From Variovorax paradoxus (GTDB lineage Bacteria > Pseudomonadota > Gammaproteobacteria > Burkholderiales > Burkholderiaceae_C): DNA of 64,000 bases. A program made the translations under genes and the position numbers. Each line of letters begins with the position of its first letter. Position 1 is the first letter of the stretch. The notes under the pieces were generated by a model. The model worked only from the letters and a program-made list of their open reading frames with translations. It did no database searches and had not been told where the DNA came from. The stretch is from the NCBI RefSeq assembly GCF_030815855.1, contig NZ_JAUSXG010000001.1, positions 4,712,001-4,776,000 of the forward strand. The letters run 5' to 3'. Shown here piece by piece: positions 46,129 to 55,297 of this stretch.

Positions 46129-48990
46129 TCAGTCGGTCGCCGTCGGCGGTACGGGCAGCCCCTTCGAGGCGGCCGGCTGGGGAGCGGAGGTTGGCATCTT
46201 CGATGCGCCCGCGGCCACCTTCGAGCCGTTGTCCGCAACGGCATCGGGCGGTGCTCCCAGCTGCTTGTCGTTCGTGTATTGCGCGGCCTTGTCGGCGGGC
46301 GCCGAATGCAGGCGAATGTTGTCGGGGTTGGCCCAGCCGTTGTCCCTGCGGGCTTCGGCAATCCCCTGGGCGGCGGCCAGGCGCGATGCCATGCCGTGCA
46401 GCCCGAGGTTCTTCGCCTGCGTCGCGGCTTCTTGCAGCGCAGCCGCTGCGTCCGTGTACTGCTGGTTGGTGGCCCGGATGTCGGTGTAGGCGGCCGCGAT
46501 CGAATAGGCGACCGCACCGATTGCAGCGCCAATGGACGCGCCCAGGGCAAGCGCCCCGCCGGCCCCCGCGCCCGCACCGCCGCCGGGCATGATGACTTTG
46601 GCCGCCCGCTGCTCCACGTCGACAGGCGAGATGCTCAGGTCCACACCCGCAAAGCCGAGCTTCAGCGCCGCCGCCGTCTCCATTTGCAGCGCCAGGCACG
46701 AAGCCATGCTCAGGCCCATCATCGTGTCGATCGACAGCCCCATGAAGGTCGAGCGCGCCATGCCCATGTTGGCTTCGCTGTTGACGCCGATGTAGCCGCT
46801 GGAGTTGGGGCCCAGCACGGTGGTGTTGGAGCCGTTCGACGTGGCGTTGATGTTGCCCACGGCGAACATCTCGAGGTTCGAGTTCGACACCGCCTTGATC
46901 GAGTTGGCAAAGATGCTGTGCGCGCCGACACTCGCGTCCACGCGGTCTGCGTTGGTGGCCAGCTTCAGCTCGCCGACTGAACTTATTGCGATGTTCGCGC
47001 CCGAGGTCAACGCAACCGCTCCCACCGAATTGACCGTCATCGACGCCGAGGTCTGCGAGAACGCGCCCACGGTGGTCAGGGTGTAGGTGCTGTTGGTGTG
47101 CGAGGTAACGGCGCCGTTCACCACCATGTCCTGCTTGCCCTTGGTGCCGACGGTCTGGTTGCCCAGCGTGGTGGTGAAGGTGTCGGCATCGAACTTGTTG
47201 GTCTGCGCCTGAACCACGTGGTTCATCTGCGTCTTCATGACCGTGTGCTCTTCCTTGCCTTTCACCATGATCGTGCGGTGGCGGTCGACGGTCAGGCTCT
47301 GGTCGCGCATCACGTGGCCGGAGTCATCGTTCTCCACCGTGGTGGCCATGTTCTTTTCGGCGTGGATGTTGAGGAGCTCGTGCCCCTTCTTGTCCTCGAA
47401 CATGATCTCGTTGTAGTTCGCGGGACCGCCGCCCGGCGTGGAGCGCGTCTTGAAGCCGCTCTGCGTGGGCGACTTGTACGGAATGGGCTGGTCGTCGTTG
47501 TAGACGCGGCCGGTAATGACAGGCCGGTCCGGGTCGCCGTTCATGAACTCGACGATCACCTCCTGTCCGATGCGCGGTGTGAAGTAGCCGCCCCAGCCTT
47601 TGCCGGCCCAGGGCTGCGAACAGCGTATCCAGCAGGTGGCCTTGCCGTCTCCATCGTTGTAGCGGTCCCAATGGAAGTGGACCATCACGCGGCCTTCGTC
47701 CACATGGAGCTCTTCGCCTTCGGGGCCGCAGACGATGGCGCTCTGCGGGCCGGGCATCGCCACGCGCGGCGTCAGCCGGGGCGGACGGAACGTGCGCTCG
47801 ATCGGCAACGCGGTAATCAGGAAGGCGCTGGCGCCCCGCGCCCCGGTGCGCAGCGACGGTTGCCGCTCCAGGAGCTCCGTGAAGGCGGTCATCACGTCCG
47901 CATTGACGGCGTCGTCGAGGATCGCCTCGGACAGCAGCGCCGCGGCTGATTGCGAGTCTCCGTCGTCGCTGGCGCCTTCGTAGCCCCGATGGCTGACCAC
48001 GAACACGCAGCCGCCGATGACGTACTCGCCGTCGCGCAGGCCGCCCCGGTCGCCCTCGAAGTCGAAGCTGCGCCCTGCCGCAACGTCGGGCCAGGAGGTC
48101 AGGCCCCAGTGCCGCTCGCGGCGTCCGTCGAACTCCTCGAGGTGCACCTTGACGGCGGCGTCCACCTCTTCCCCGGTGAAATAGTTGCCCGGGTATTCGA
48201 ACACCTCGATATCCGAGAGCTCGTGCTTTTCCTGCACGTCCACGTCCACGCTCAGCGGCTTCTTGATCGCCTTGTAGTCGACGTCCCGCGTGGCGTACTT
48301 GCCGCTGTCGAAGCGGCGGACATCGATCCATTCGCTGATCTCGTTGAAGCGCGCCTCGCTGACGTCCGGGGATGCAAAGCGCAGCTTGGCCTCTACCGCA
48401 AGCTTCTCGTGGGCGATGCCGCTGGCGTCGGACAGGTGCATGGTGCCGGGCGCGTCGTGGGCATCGAACCAGTAGTAGATGCCTTCGGCCTCCAGGAGGC
48501 GCGAGAGGTAGTTGTAGTCGCTCTCCTGGAACTGCACGCAATAGCGCCGGGCCGGATGCGTGCCCACCACGTTGTCGGTGCGCGTCTTCTTGAAGCGCTT
48601 GATTGGGCTGTCCTCGAACACCGCATCCAGGATGCCGAGCACCGGCTTGTCCTGCAGGATGCGCGAGTTGGCGCGCTTGGTCAGCAGCCAGAACCACGAA
48701 CGCAGCCGTATCTGGTAGCGAAAGTAGCGCCCCAGCTGCTGCCCACGGGTAAAACGCACCGCATGCCCCTGGCAGTGGCGCTCGTGCGTCGCCCCGTCGG
48801 CATCGGAGAAGTCGATCACTACATCGAAGGCGTGGCCAAGGATGTCCTTGGCGTCGATGAAGGCGTTCTCCGACAGCACCGTGAGCTCGTAGGTCGAGGC
48901 CCTTGCCAGGGCCTCGTGGCCTGCAATGGACCAGAACATGAGGTCGTCCTTGGCGGGCGACTCGCTCTCGATGCGGAAGTCATGCGACAT
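46129..48990 (-). CDS. vgrG: VgrG with C-terminal extension (module 1)
   Basis: A 953-residue spike protein. The VgrG core (residues 1-600) has LLEAEGIYYWFDAHDAPG, QPWAGKGWGGYFTPRIGQEV and a beta-helix with VGAFSQTSASMTVNSVGAV-like repeats. Beyond about residue 780 is an extension: SISPVDVEQRAAKVIM, a Gly/Ala-rich hydrophobic stretch of about 30 residues (ALALGASIGAAIGAVAYSI), a helical QEAATQAKNLGLHGMASRL and a disordered Pro/Ala-rich tail. The extension may be an effector or adaptor-binding part. No catalytic domain was recognised. Confidence 0.93.
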   Translation of the reverse strand: MSHDFRIESESPAKDDLMFWSIAGHEALARASTYELTVLSENAFIDAKDILGHAFDVVIDFSDADGATHERHCQGHAVRFTRGQQLGRYFRYQIRLRSWFWLLTKRANSRILQDKPVLGILDAVFEDSPIKRFKKTRTDNVVGTHPARRYCVQFQESDYNYLSRLLEAEGIYYWFDAHDAPGTMHLSDASGIAHEKLAVEAKLRFASPDVSEARFNEISEWIDVRRFDSGKYATRDVDYKAIKKPLSVDVDVQEKHELSDIEVFEYPGNYFTGEEVDAAVKVHLEEFDGRRERHWGLTSWPDVAAGRSFDFEGDRGGLRDGEYVIGGCVFVVSHRGYEGASDDGDSQSAAALLSEAILDDAVNADVMTAFTELLERQPSLRTGARGASAFLITALPIERTFRPPRLTPRVAMPGPQSAIVCGPEGEELHVDEGRVMVHFHWDRYNDGDGKATCWIRCSQPWAGKGWGGYFTPRIGQEVIVEFMNGDPDRPVITGRVYNDDQPIPYKSPTQSGFKTRSTPGGGPANYNEIMFEDKKGHELLNIHAEKNMATTVENDDSGHVMRDQSLTVDRHRTIMVKGKEEHTVMKTQMNHVVQAQTNKFDADTFTTTLGNQTVGTKGKQDMVVNGAVTSHTNSTYTLTTVGAFSQTSASMTVNSVGAVALTSGANIAISSVGELKLATNADRVDASVGAHSIFANSIKAVSNSNLEMFAVGNINATSNGSNTTVLGPNSSGYIGVNSEANMGMARSTFMGLSIDTMMGLSMASCLALQMETAAALKLGFAGVDLSISPVDVEQRAAKVIMPGGGAGAGAGGALALGASIGAAIGAVAYSIAAAYTDIRATNQQYTDAAAALQEAATQAKNLGLHGMASRLAAAQGIAEARRDNGWANPDNIRLHSAPADKAAQYTNDKQLGAPPDAVADNGSKVAAGASKMPTSAPQPAASKGLPVPPTATD

Positions 48991-49033
48991 GTGTTGTGTT
49001 CTCTTCAGGCGTGGCGTCGGGCAGCGCTGGGCG

Positions 49034-51763
49034 CTAGTCGAAGGCGTAGGTGAAATCAGCGTCCTTCACATCCAGCGCCACGCGGCGGATCTCGCCGCCC
49101 GATGCCAGGCGTTGCAGGTACTCGACCGAAATCGTCGGCAGCACGGTGTTGGTCAAGATCGCGTCGATCACGCGGCCGCCGGACTCCGGGTCCTGGCAGC
49201 GCGCCACCACCTGGTCGACCACCGCGTCGCTGTATTCGAAGGGCACGCCGTGGTTGGTCTCCACGCGCTTCTTGATGCGGCCCAGCTGCAGCCGCACGAT
49301 CTTCTTCATCATGTCGGGCGACAGTGGGTAGTAGGGAATGGTGACGATGCGGCCCAGCAGCGCGGGCGGGAACACCTTCATGAGCGGCGCCTTGAGCGCA
49401 TCGGCCAGCGCGTTGGAATCGGGCAGCAGCTCGGGGTCGCGGCACATGCTCATCACGAGCTCGCTGCCGGCGTTGGTGGTGAGGAGGATGATCGTGTTCT
49501 TGAAGTCGATCATGCGGCCTTCGCCGTCTTCCATCCAGCCCTTGTCGAAGACCTGAAAGAAGATCTCGTGCACGTCGGGGTGAGCCTTTTCCACCTCGTC
49601 GAGCAGCACCACGCTGTAGGGCCGGCGGCGCACGGCCTCGGTCAGGATGCCGCCCTCGCCGTAGCCCACGTACCCGGGCGGCGCGCCCTTGAGCGTGGAG
49701 ACGGTGTGCGCCTCCTGGAACTCGCTCATGTTGATGGTGATGATGTTTTGCTCGCCGCCGTAGAGCGCCTCGGCCAGTGCCAATGCGGTCTCGGTCTTGC
49801 CGACGCCGGAGGTGCCGCAGAGCATGAACACGCCGATCGGTTTCTGCGGGTTGTCGAGCCGCGCGCGCGACGTTTGAATGCGGCGCGCGATCATTTCCAA
49901 GCCGTGCTTCTGGCCGATGACGCGCATGTTCAGTGTGTCGGCCAGCTTGAGCACCGCCTCGACTTCGTTCTTGACCATGCGGCCGACGGGAATGCCGGTC
50001 CAGTCGGCCACCACCGAGGCCACGGCCTGCTCGTCGACAGAGGGCAGGATGAGCGGCGACTCGCCCTGTACCGCATGGATCTTGGCTTGCAGCGCGTGCA
50101 GCTCTTCAAGCAGCACAGCCCGGTCTTCGCTCCCGCCCCCGCTGGGGGAGGGCTGGGGTGGGGGCACGTCGGCCTTGGCATTGCCCTCCGCGAACGCTGC
50201 ATCCACCGGCTTGTTCCCCGCCCGCAGCTTCGCGCGCAACTCCAGCAGCCGATCGACCAGCCCCTTCTCTTCCTGCCAGCGCGCATTCAGTCCTTCGAGC
50301 TGCAGCTTCGATTCGGCCAGCAGCGCCTCCACCTGCGCCGAGCGCTTGGTCACGTCGATGCCGATGGCTTCCTCGCGACCGATGATCTCCTGCTCGACCG
50401 TGAGCCCCTCGATACGGCGCATGCAGTCTTCCACCTCGGGTGGCGTCGCGTGCTGCGACACGGCCACGCGGGCGCAGGCCGTGTCGAGCAGGCTCACAGC
50501 CTTGTCGGGCAACTGGCGCGCGGGAATGTAGCGATGCGACAGCTTCACAGCCGCCTCGATGGCCTCGTCGAGCAGCTGCACGCGGTGGTGCTTTTCGAGC
50601 ACGCTGGCCACGCCGCGCAGCATCAGAATCGCCTTCACCTCGTCGGGCTCGGGCACCTGCACCACCTGGAAGCGCCGCGTGAGCGCCGGGTCCTTCTCGA
50701 TGTATTTCTTGTACTCGGCCCAGGTCGTCGCGCCGATGGTGCGCAGGTTGCCGCGCGCCAGCGCCGGCTTCAACAGGTTGGCCGCATCGCCGGTGCCGGC
50801 CGCGCCGCCCGCACCCACGAGCGTGTGGATCTCGTCGATGAAAAGAATGATGGGTGTCGGTGAGCTCTGCACCTCGTCGATCACCTGTCGCAGGCGCTGC
50901 TCGAACTCGCCCTTCATGCTTGCGCCGGCCTGCAACAGGCCGATGTCGAGCGTGAGCAGCTTCACGTCTTTCAGCTGCGGCGGCACGTCGCCGCGCGCAA
51001 GGCGCTGCGCGAAGCCTTCGACCACCGCCGTCTTGCCGACGCCCGCCTCGCCGGTCAGCAGCGGATTGTTCTGGCGGCGGCGCATCAGGATGTCGACGAT
51101 CTGGCGGATTTCTTCGTCGCGCCCGGTGATCGGGTCCATCTCGCCCTTCTTGGCCTTCTCGGTCAGGTCGACCGCGAACTTCTTCAGTGCATCGCCCTTG
51201 CCCATGGCCGCCGGCGCCATCGCACCCGAGTCTTCGCCCGGCGCGCCGCTGCCCATGCCGGTGCCGTCTTGCGCGCGCATCTGCGCTTCCGGCGAGGCAT
51301 CGCAGACCTTCACGAAGTTGTCGGCCAGATCCTCGACCTTGATCTTCTCGAACTGCTTCGACAAGCCGAACAGCGGATTGCGCAGGCTCTGCGTCTTGAG
51401 CATGCCCACCAGGATGTAGCCGGTGCGCACCTGCGCCTCGCCGAACTGCAGCGTGGCGTAGGTCCAGGCGCGTTCGATGGCGTTCTCGATGTGCGGAGAA
51501 AAGTCGCTGATGGCGGTGGCGCCGCGCGGCAGCCGGTCGAGCGCGGCGGTCATGTCCTTGGCAATCACCGACACGTCGAGCCCGTAGTGCTGGATCACGC
51601 GGTGCAGGTCGGAGTCTTGTGCCTGCAGCAGCTGAGCGAACCAGTGCTCAAGTTCCACATACGGATTGCCCCGCATCTTGCAGAACACCGTGGCGCCTTC
51701 GATGGCTTTGTAGGCCAGCGAATTGAGCTTGCCGAAAAGGGCGGTGCGGCTGATTTCACTCAT
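49034..51763 (-). CDS. clpV: T6SS sheath-disassembly ATPase ClpV/TssH
   Basis: ClpV is a AAA+ unfoldase that recycles contracted sheath. The 909-residue product has the N-domain that binds TssC (about 1-160). AAA1 has Walker A GEAGVGKT at about 238-245 and the Walker B ILFIDEIHTLVGAGG. A middle region and AAA2 follow (GTSGVGKTETALALAE, Walker B VVLLDEVEKAH). The middle region holds an unusual PPPQPSPSGGGS insert at about 533-545, encoded by a GC-rich repeat element (50131-50164). Both ATPase sites look intact. Confidence 0.97.
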   Translation of the reverse strand: MSEISRTALFGKLNSLAYKAIEGATVFCKMRGNPYVELEHWFAQLLQAQDSDLHRVIQHYGLDVSVIAKDMTAALDRLPRGATAISDFSPHIENAIERAWTYATLQFGEAQVRTGYILVGMLKTQSLRNPLFGLSKQFEKIKVEDLADNFVKVCDASPEAQMRAQDGTGMGSGAPGEDSGAMAPAAMGKGDALKKFAVDLTEKAKKGEMDPITGRDEEIRQIVDILMRRRQNNPLLTGEAGVGKTAVVEGFAQRLARGDVPPQLKDVKLLTLDIGLLQAGASMKGEFEQRLRQVIDEVQSSPTPIILFIDEIHTLVGAGGAAGTGDAANLLKPALARGNLRTIGATTWAEYKKYIEKDPALTRRFQVVQVPEPDEVKAILMLRGVASVLEKHHRVQLLDEAIEAAVKLSHRYIPARQLPDKAVSLLDTACARVAVSQHATPPEVEDCMRRIEGLTVEQEIIGREEAIGIDVTKRSAQVEALLAESKLQLEGLNARWQEEKGLVDRLLELRAKLRAGNKPVDAAFAEGNAKADVPPPQPSPSGGGSEDRAVLLEELHALQAKIHAVQGESPLILPSVDEQAVASVVADWTGIPVGRMVKNEVEAVLKLADTLNMRVIGQKHGLEMIARRIQTSRARLDNPQKPIGVFMLCGTSGVGKTETALALAEALYGGEQNIITINMSEFQEAHTVSTLKGAPPGYVGYGEGGILTEAVRRRPYSVVLLDEVEKAHPDVHEIFFQVFDKGWMEDGEGRMIDFKNTIILLTTNAGSELVMSMCRDPELLPDSNALADALKAPLMKVFPPALLGRIVTIPYYPLSPDMMKKIVRLQLGRIKKRVETNHGVPFEYSDAVVDQVVARCQDPESGGRVIDAILTNTVLPTISVEYLQRLASGGEIRRVALDVKDADFTYAFD
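50131..50164 (-). repeat. REP-like palindromic element inside clpV
   Basis: The 34-base plus-strand sequence begins CCGCCCCCGCTGGGGGAGG and continues GCTGGGGTGGGGG. It closely resembles two copies at 58822-58854 and 58886-58919. It lies within the clpV reading frame and codes for a Pro/Ser/Gly-rich linker, keeping the frame open. It is therefore a mobile-looking short repeat tolerated in a surface loop. Confidence 0.7.
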
Positions 51764-51802
51764 GGAGGACTCCGTATCTCTTCAAGACGAATGAAGATGG
51801 GT

Positions 51803-52882
51803 TTATTGAATTGGAGGCGCGTGCGGCCGCGGCTTCGCGCCGGCCGGCTGGCTTGCGATGCGCACGTCGGCCGCGTCTCGCGCGCGCGGCCGTTGCCCGA
51901 GCCAGGCGATCCATCCGAGGCGCGGCGCGTTGCCTTTCGCCTGGCCGAGACGCGTGGGCGGCACCTGCGCGCCTTGCAGTGCAAGCTGCGCATCCCACTC
52001 GAGCTCGTCACCGAGCAGCTGCTGCATCCAGCGCTGCAGCACGGGCTGCGCATCGCCGATGGGAAGGAACATGCGGTACTGGTCGAGCGTGAGCGGACCC
52101 ACATGCAGCCGCACGCGATGCTGCCGGTCCCACGCGCGCGTGCCGAGCATGGCGCCCATGCCCATCGAACGCGAGGTCTCGCCCTGCCCCAGCCGGGTGA
52201 GTTCGCCGGCGGGCAGGCTCATCCAGTGGCCGACCCAGCGCTCCAGCTTGAACGGCACGCCGAAGTAGCTGCACAGCACCGCCTGAACGCCTTCGACGTT
52301 GTGCACGCGGCGTGCCAGCCAGCCGGAGAAATGCAGGCGCGCGTCGTCGTGCACCTCGTCGCGCCCGATGCGCCCTGGTGCGCCGATGCCGACCAGCGCG
52401 CCGATCTGCAGCCTGAACCTGTCCTCATCGGGCCGGTCGAGGGCCACCGCCGGCCGCGACTGCGCCCAGGCCCGGTAGAAGTGCAACGAGAAGCGGTGCG
52501 AAAAGCTGTCCAGGAAAGCCAGCCACGTCGGATCGCCCTGGTTGATGCTGCGCTCGCGAATGAAGTCGCTCAGGTGCACCGGCAGCGGACCGTTGGGGCC
52601 GATGTAGCTGAAGAAATGCTGGCGCAGGCGCGGCGGCGAATAGGCGGTCGCGGGTTCGAAGCGGCTGAAGCTGGCCGGCGCGAACGAAAGCGAAGGCTCC
52701 TGCCCCACGCGCACCGGCTCCGCATTCGGCAACAGCGCGCGGCCCCAGCGCGGCGTGGTTCCGGCAATCGACTCCAGCCGGCGCAGCACCGCAAAGTAGT
52801 CGAACGTCCAGGGCTCGGCCGACCACTCGCGCAGCGCGTTGTCCACGCGCGTGCTGACTGGCCCGCCTGCGGCGGTGCTCAC
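51803..52882 (-). CDS. tssG: T6SS baseplate protein TssG
   Basis: TssG forms the baseplate wedge with TssF and TssE. The 359-residue product has NALREWSAEPWTFDYFAVLRRLE near the start. Later segments include FSYIGPNGPLPVHLSDFI, DSFSHRFSLHFYRAWA and LHVGPLTLDQYRMFLP, all TssG landmarks. The start is GTG, overlapping the tssF stop as GTGA; this fits the protein's expected N-terminus, whereas the open frame further upstream is tssF on another frame. Confidence 0.95.
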   Translation of the reverse strand: MSTAAGGPVSTRVDNALREWSAEPWTFDYFAVLRRLESIAGTTPRWGRALLPNAEPVRVGQEPSLSFAPASFSRFEPATAYSPPRLRQHFFSYIGPNGPLPVHLSDFIRERSINQGDPTWLAFLDSFSHRFSLHFYRAWAQSRPAVALDRPDEDRFRLQIGALVGIGAPGRIGRDEVHDDARLHFSGWLARRVHNVEGVQAVLCSYFGVPFKLERWVGHWMSLPAGELTRLGQGETSRSMGMGAMLGTRAWDRQHRVRLHVGPLTLDQYRMFLPIGDAQPVLQRWMQQLLGDELEWDAQLALQGAQVPPTRLGQAKGNAPRLGWIAWLGQRPRARDAADVRIASQPAGAKPRPHAPPIQ

Positions 52883-54771
52883 AGGATCTGGCGTGTCCCG
52901 CACAGCGGCCTCCAGCGCATGATTTCGCCCTTGCCCGCAATGCGCAGCACGGCCTCGACAAAGTGGTTGACCTCCACGTGGCGCGCCAGGTAGCGCGCCA
53001 TCACGGCGCCAAAAAGAAAAACGCTGTGGCCGTGGAACGCATCCTTGTCGACTTCGAGCGTCACTTCGAGCCCGCGGCCGAACGCGATCGGGCCGGGCAG
53101 CGGCAACCGGCGCGCCACGGGCTTGCTCTTGACGGAAAGCAGGCCGCGCACCTGCCCCTGGCGCATTTCGTCCGCATGCACGGCGTAGAGCATCAAGGTC
53201 TCGCGCAATGCGGCGGCGCCCTGCTCGGGCGTGCTGTCCGAAAGCGACAGGTAGTTGAGCGCCAGGTGGTCGACCACGCGCCAACCCAGGCCTTGGCTGA
53301 CCACCGGCGACACCGGCCGCGAAGGCCCGCGCACCATGCGCACGCGCTGCGCCGGAAAAGAGTCGATGCAATCGAAGTCGTTGTCGCGGCCCAGCGGCAT
53401 CAGGAGCGGCAAGTCGCGGTTGGTGCACAGCGCCGTCACCGCGAGCTGGCGCAGCGCGGTCGAGTACGGGGCCTGCTGCGGATCGACGATCTGCATGTAG
53501 ACCTCGGAGCCGATATGGCTGCTGCGGTGTCCTTCGGTGCGCTGGCGTACCGAGAGCATGCGCGGCTCGCGCGTGGTCGTGTAGTAGGCCGGGTGCGCGT
53601 GGCGGCTGCCATGAAAGGCCGAATAGAACGGACGAAACGACTGCTCGGCGGCCGTGTCCGCGGCGCCGGGTGCGCCGTGTCCGGTCACCTCGGTCACGGT
53701 GTGCACCTCGAAGTCCTGCGGGCGCGTGCGGTCGGGCACCAGGTGGAACTGGCTCACGCCCTCCGACACGGGCACGCGGTCGAGCCGCTTGCTGAAGAGG
53801 TTGGCCACGGGCACGCAATGCAGCTGCACGTTGTCGGCGCTCACCAGCTTTTCGAGCGCCGCATCGCCGCGCGAGAACAGCAGCACGACCTCGACCTCCG
53901 TCACGGCCATGTCCGCCAGCAGCGGCTGCAGGCCGCCGATGCGGGCGAACTGAAAGCGCTGCGGAAACGCGAAGTACTCCTGCAGCAGCCTGAAGCCCGA
54001 GAAGCCGGTGGCCGTGACCGGCAGCAGCGCCTCGTCTTCCTCGAAGCCCACCGGCTGGATGGCGCTGCCGGGCAGCGTCTTCATCGCGCCCTGCATCGCG
54101 CCGCCGGGCGCCATCGGCCGCACCAGCACGCCCACGGGCTGCCCGAGCGCGCATTCGTGCAGTTGCCACGCCACGTCTTCGGCGCCGCCGAAGTGCAGCA
54201 CGAGTTCGTCCATGGCGATCTGGCTGAAATTGAGCCCCGCCGTCGCGCGCAGCGCAATGCGGAGGCCACCGCGAATCGCACGCGACTGCGGGTGCGCATT
54301 CAACGGCAGGTCCGGCGCGTAGGTGAAATACTGGGCGCGCAGAACTTCGACCGGCCAGACGCGCAGCGCGCTGGCGGTGCGGAATTCGCAATGCGTGTTC
54401 TGCCCCACCGCCTGCCGCGCGCGCAGCCCGCTGCCGCGCGGCAGCGTCGGGCCGGTGGCGAGCTTGGCGTCGTCGGCATCCGGCACCACCGACACGATCG
54501 CCATGGCCGGCGTGGGCGCCAGGAAATGCGGATAGACGATGTCGAGCAGGTGTCCCGTGAAGCGCGGGTATTCGGCATCGAGCTTCAGCCCCACGCGGGC
54601 CGAGAGGAATGCGGTGGCCTCGATCAGCCGCTCGACGTAGGGGTCGGCGACCTCCTGGCCTTCGATGCCCAGGCGATGCGCAATTTTCGGAAAGGCGCGC
54701 GCGAACTCCGAAGAGCTTTCGCGGAAGTAGCGCAGTTCCTGTTCATACAGGCTCAGCAACCGGGGGTCCAT
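52879..54771 (-). CDS. tssF: T6SS baseplate protein TssF
   Basis: TssF is the main wedge protein of the baseplate. The 630-residue product starts MDPRLLSLYEQELRYFRESS and has FARAFPKIAHRLGIEGQEVADPYVERLIEATAFL, typical of the family. Further on come YPHFLAPTPAMAIV and the C-terminal GKGEIMRWRPLCGTRQIL. Full length. It lies ten bases after tssE and overlaps tssG. Confidence 0.97.
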   Translation of the reverse strand: MDPRLLSLYEQELRYFRESSSEFARAFPKIAHRLGIEGQEVADPYVERLIEATAFLSARVGLKLDAEYPRFTGHLLDIVYPHFLAPTPAMAIVSVVPDADDAKLATGPTLPRGSGLRARQAVGQNTHCEFRTASALRVWPVEVLRAQYFTYAPDLPLNAHPQSRAIRGGLRIALRATAGLNFSQIAMDELVLHFGGAEDVAWQLHECALGQPVGVLVRPMAPGGAMQGAMKTLPGSAIQPVGFEEDEALLPVTATGFSGFRLLQEYFAFPQRFQFARIGGLQPLLADMAVTEVEVVLLFSRGDAALEKLVSADNVQLHCVPVANLFSKRLDRVPVSEGVSQFHLVPDRTRPQDFEVHTVTEVTGHGAPGAADTAAEQSFRPFYSAFHGSRHAHPAYYTTTREPRMLSVRQRTEGHRSSHIGSEVYMQIVDPQQAPYSTALRQLAVTALCTNRDLPLLMPLGRDNDFDCIDSFPAQRVRMVRGPSRPVSPVVSQGLGWRVVDHLALNYLSLSDSTPEQGAAALRETLMLYAVHADEMRQGQVRGLLSVKSKPVARRLPLPGPIAFGRGLEVTLEVDKDAFHGHSVFLFGAVMARYLARHVEVNHFVEAVLRIAGKGEIMRWRPLCGTRQIL

Positions 54772-54781
54772 GGCGGCGGAC

Positions 54782-55297
54782 TTATCTCTGGGCTTGCGCC
54801 ATGTCCACGATCTCTATGCGGCCTTCTTCCAGATCGACGCGGCTGCGCATCAGGAACTCGAGCGGCACGGGCTGCGCCCACAGCATGCCGCGAATCTGCA
54901 GACCGATGCTGTTGTGGGAGTCCAATGCCGAGCCTTCCATGACGAGTTCAACTTCGAGAGTGCGGGACAGGATGCGTGGCTCGAACTGCAGGATTGCGTT
55001 CTTCAAAGCCTGCTCCATGCTGACACGCTGCACCGACGAGGTGTACTGGCCAGACAGCATAGGCAATCCGTAATTGATGACGGAACGCGCCGCATTCGGA
55101 AAGCGCTTGTCGTCCATCGCGAGGCCGTAGCTGGTGGCGTTGAAAAGCCAGCCGAGGTCGCGCAGCACGGCCTGGCGCAGCGCCTGCTTGGTGAGCGTGC
55201 GCTTGTCGTCGCTCTCGCGCTTCTCGTCCGGCGCATAGTCGACGAGCCGGTCGAGCAGCGACGGCTGCAGCCGCTCCTGCGCGGTGAGTTCAGCCAT
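54782..55297 (-). CDS. tssE: T6SS baseplate protein TssE (gp25-like)
   Basis: TssE is the gp25-like protein that links baseplate and sheath. The 171-residue product has LRQAVLRDLGWLFNATSY, then SVINYGLPMLSGQY, then FEPRILSRTLEVEL. The ATG at 55297 was chosen because GGAGG lies nine bases upstream. It overlaps the tagJ end by eight bases. Confidence 0.95.
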   Translation of the reverse strand: MAELTAQERLQPSLLDRLVDYAPDEKRESDDKRTLTKQALRQAVLRDLGWLFNATSYGLAMDDKRFPNAARSVINYGLPMLSGQYTSSVQRVSMEQALKNAILQFEPRILSRTLEVELVMEGSALDSHNSIGLQIRGMLWAQPVPLEFLMRSRVDLEEGRIEIVDMAQAQR

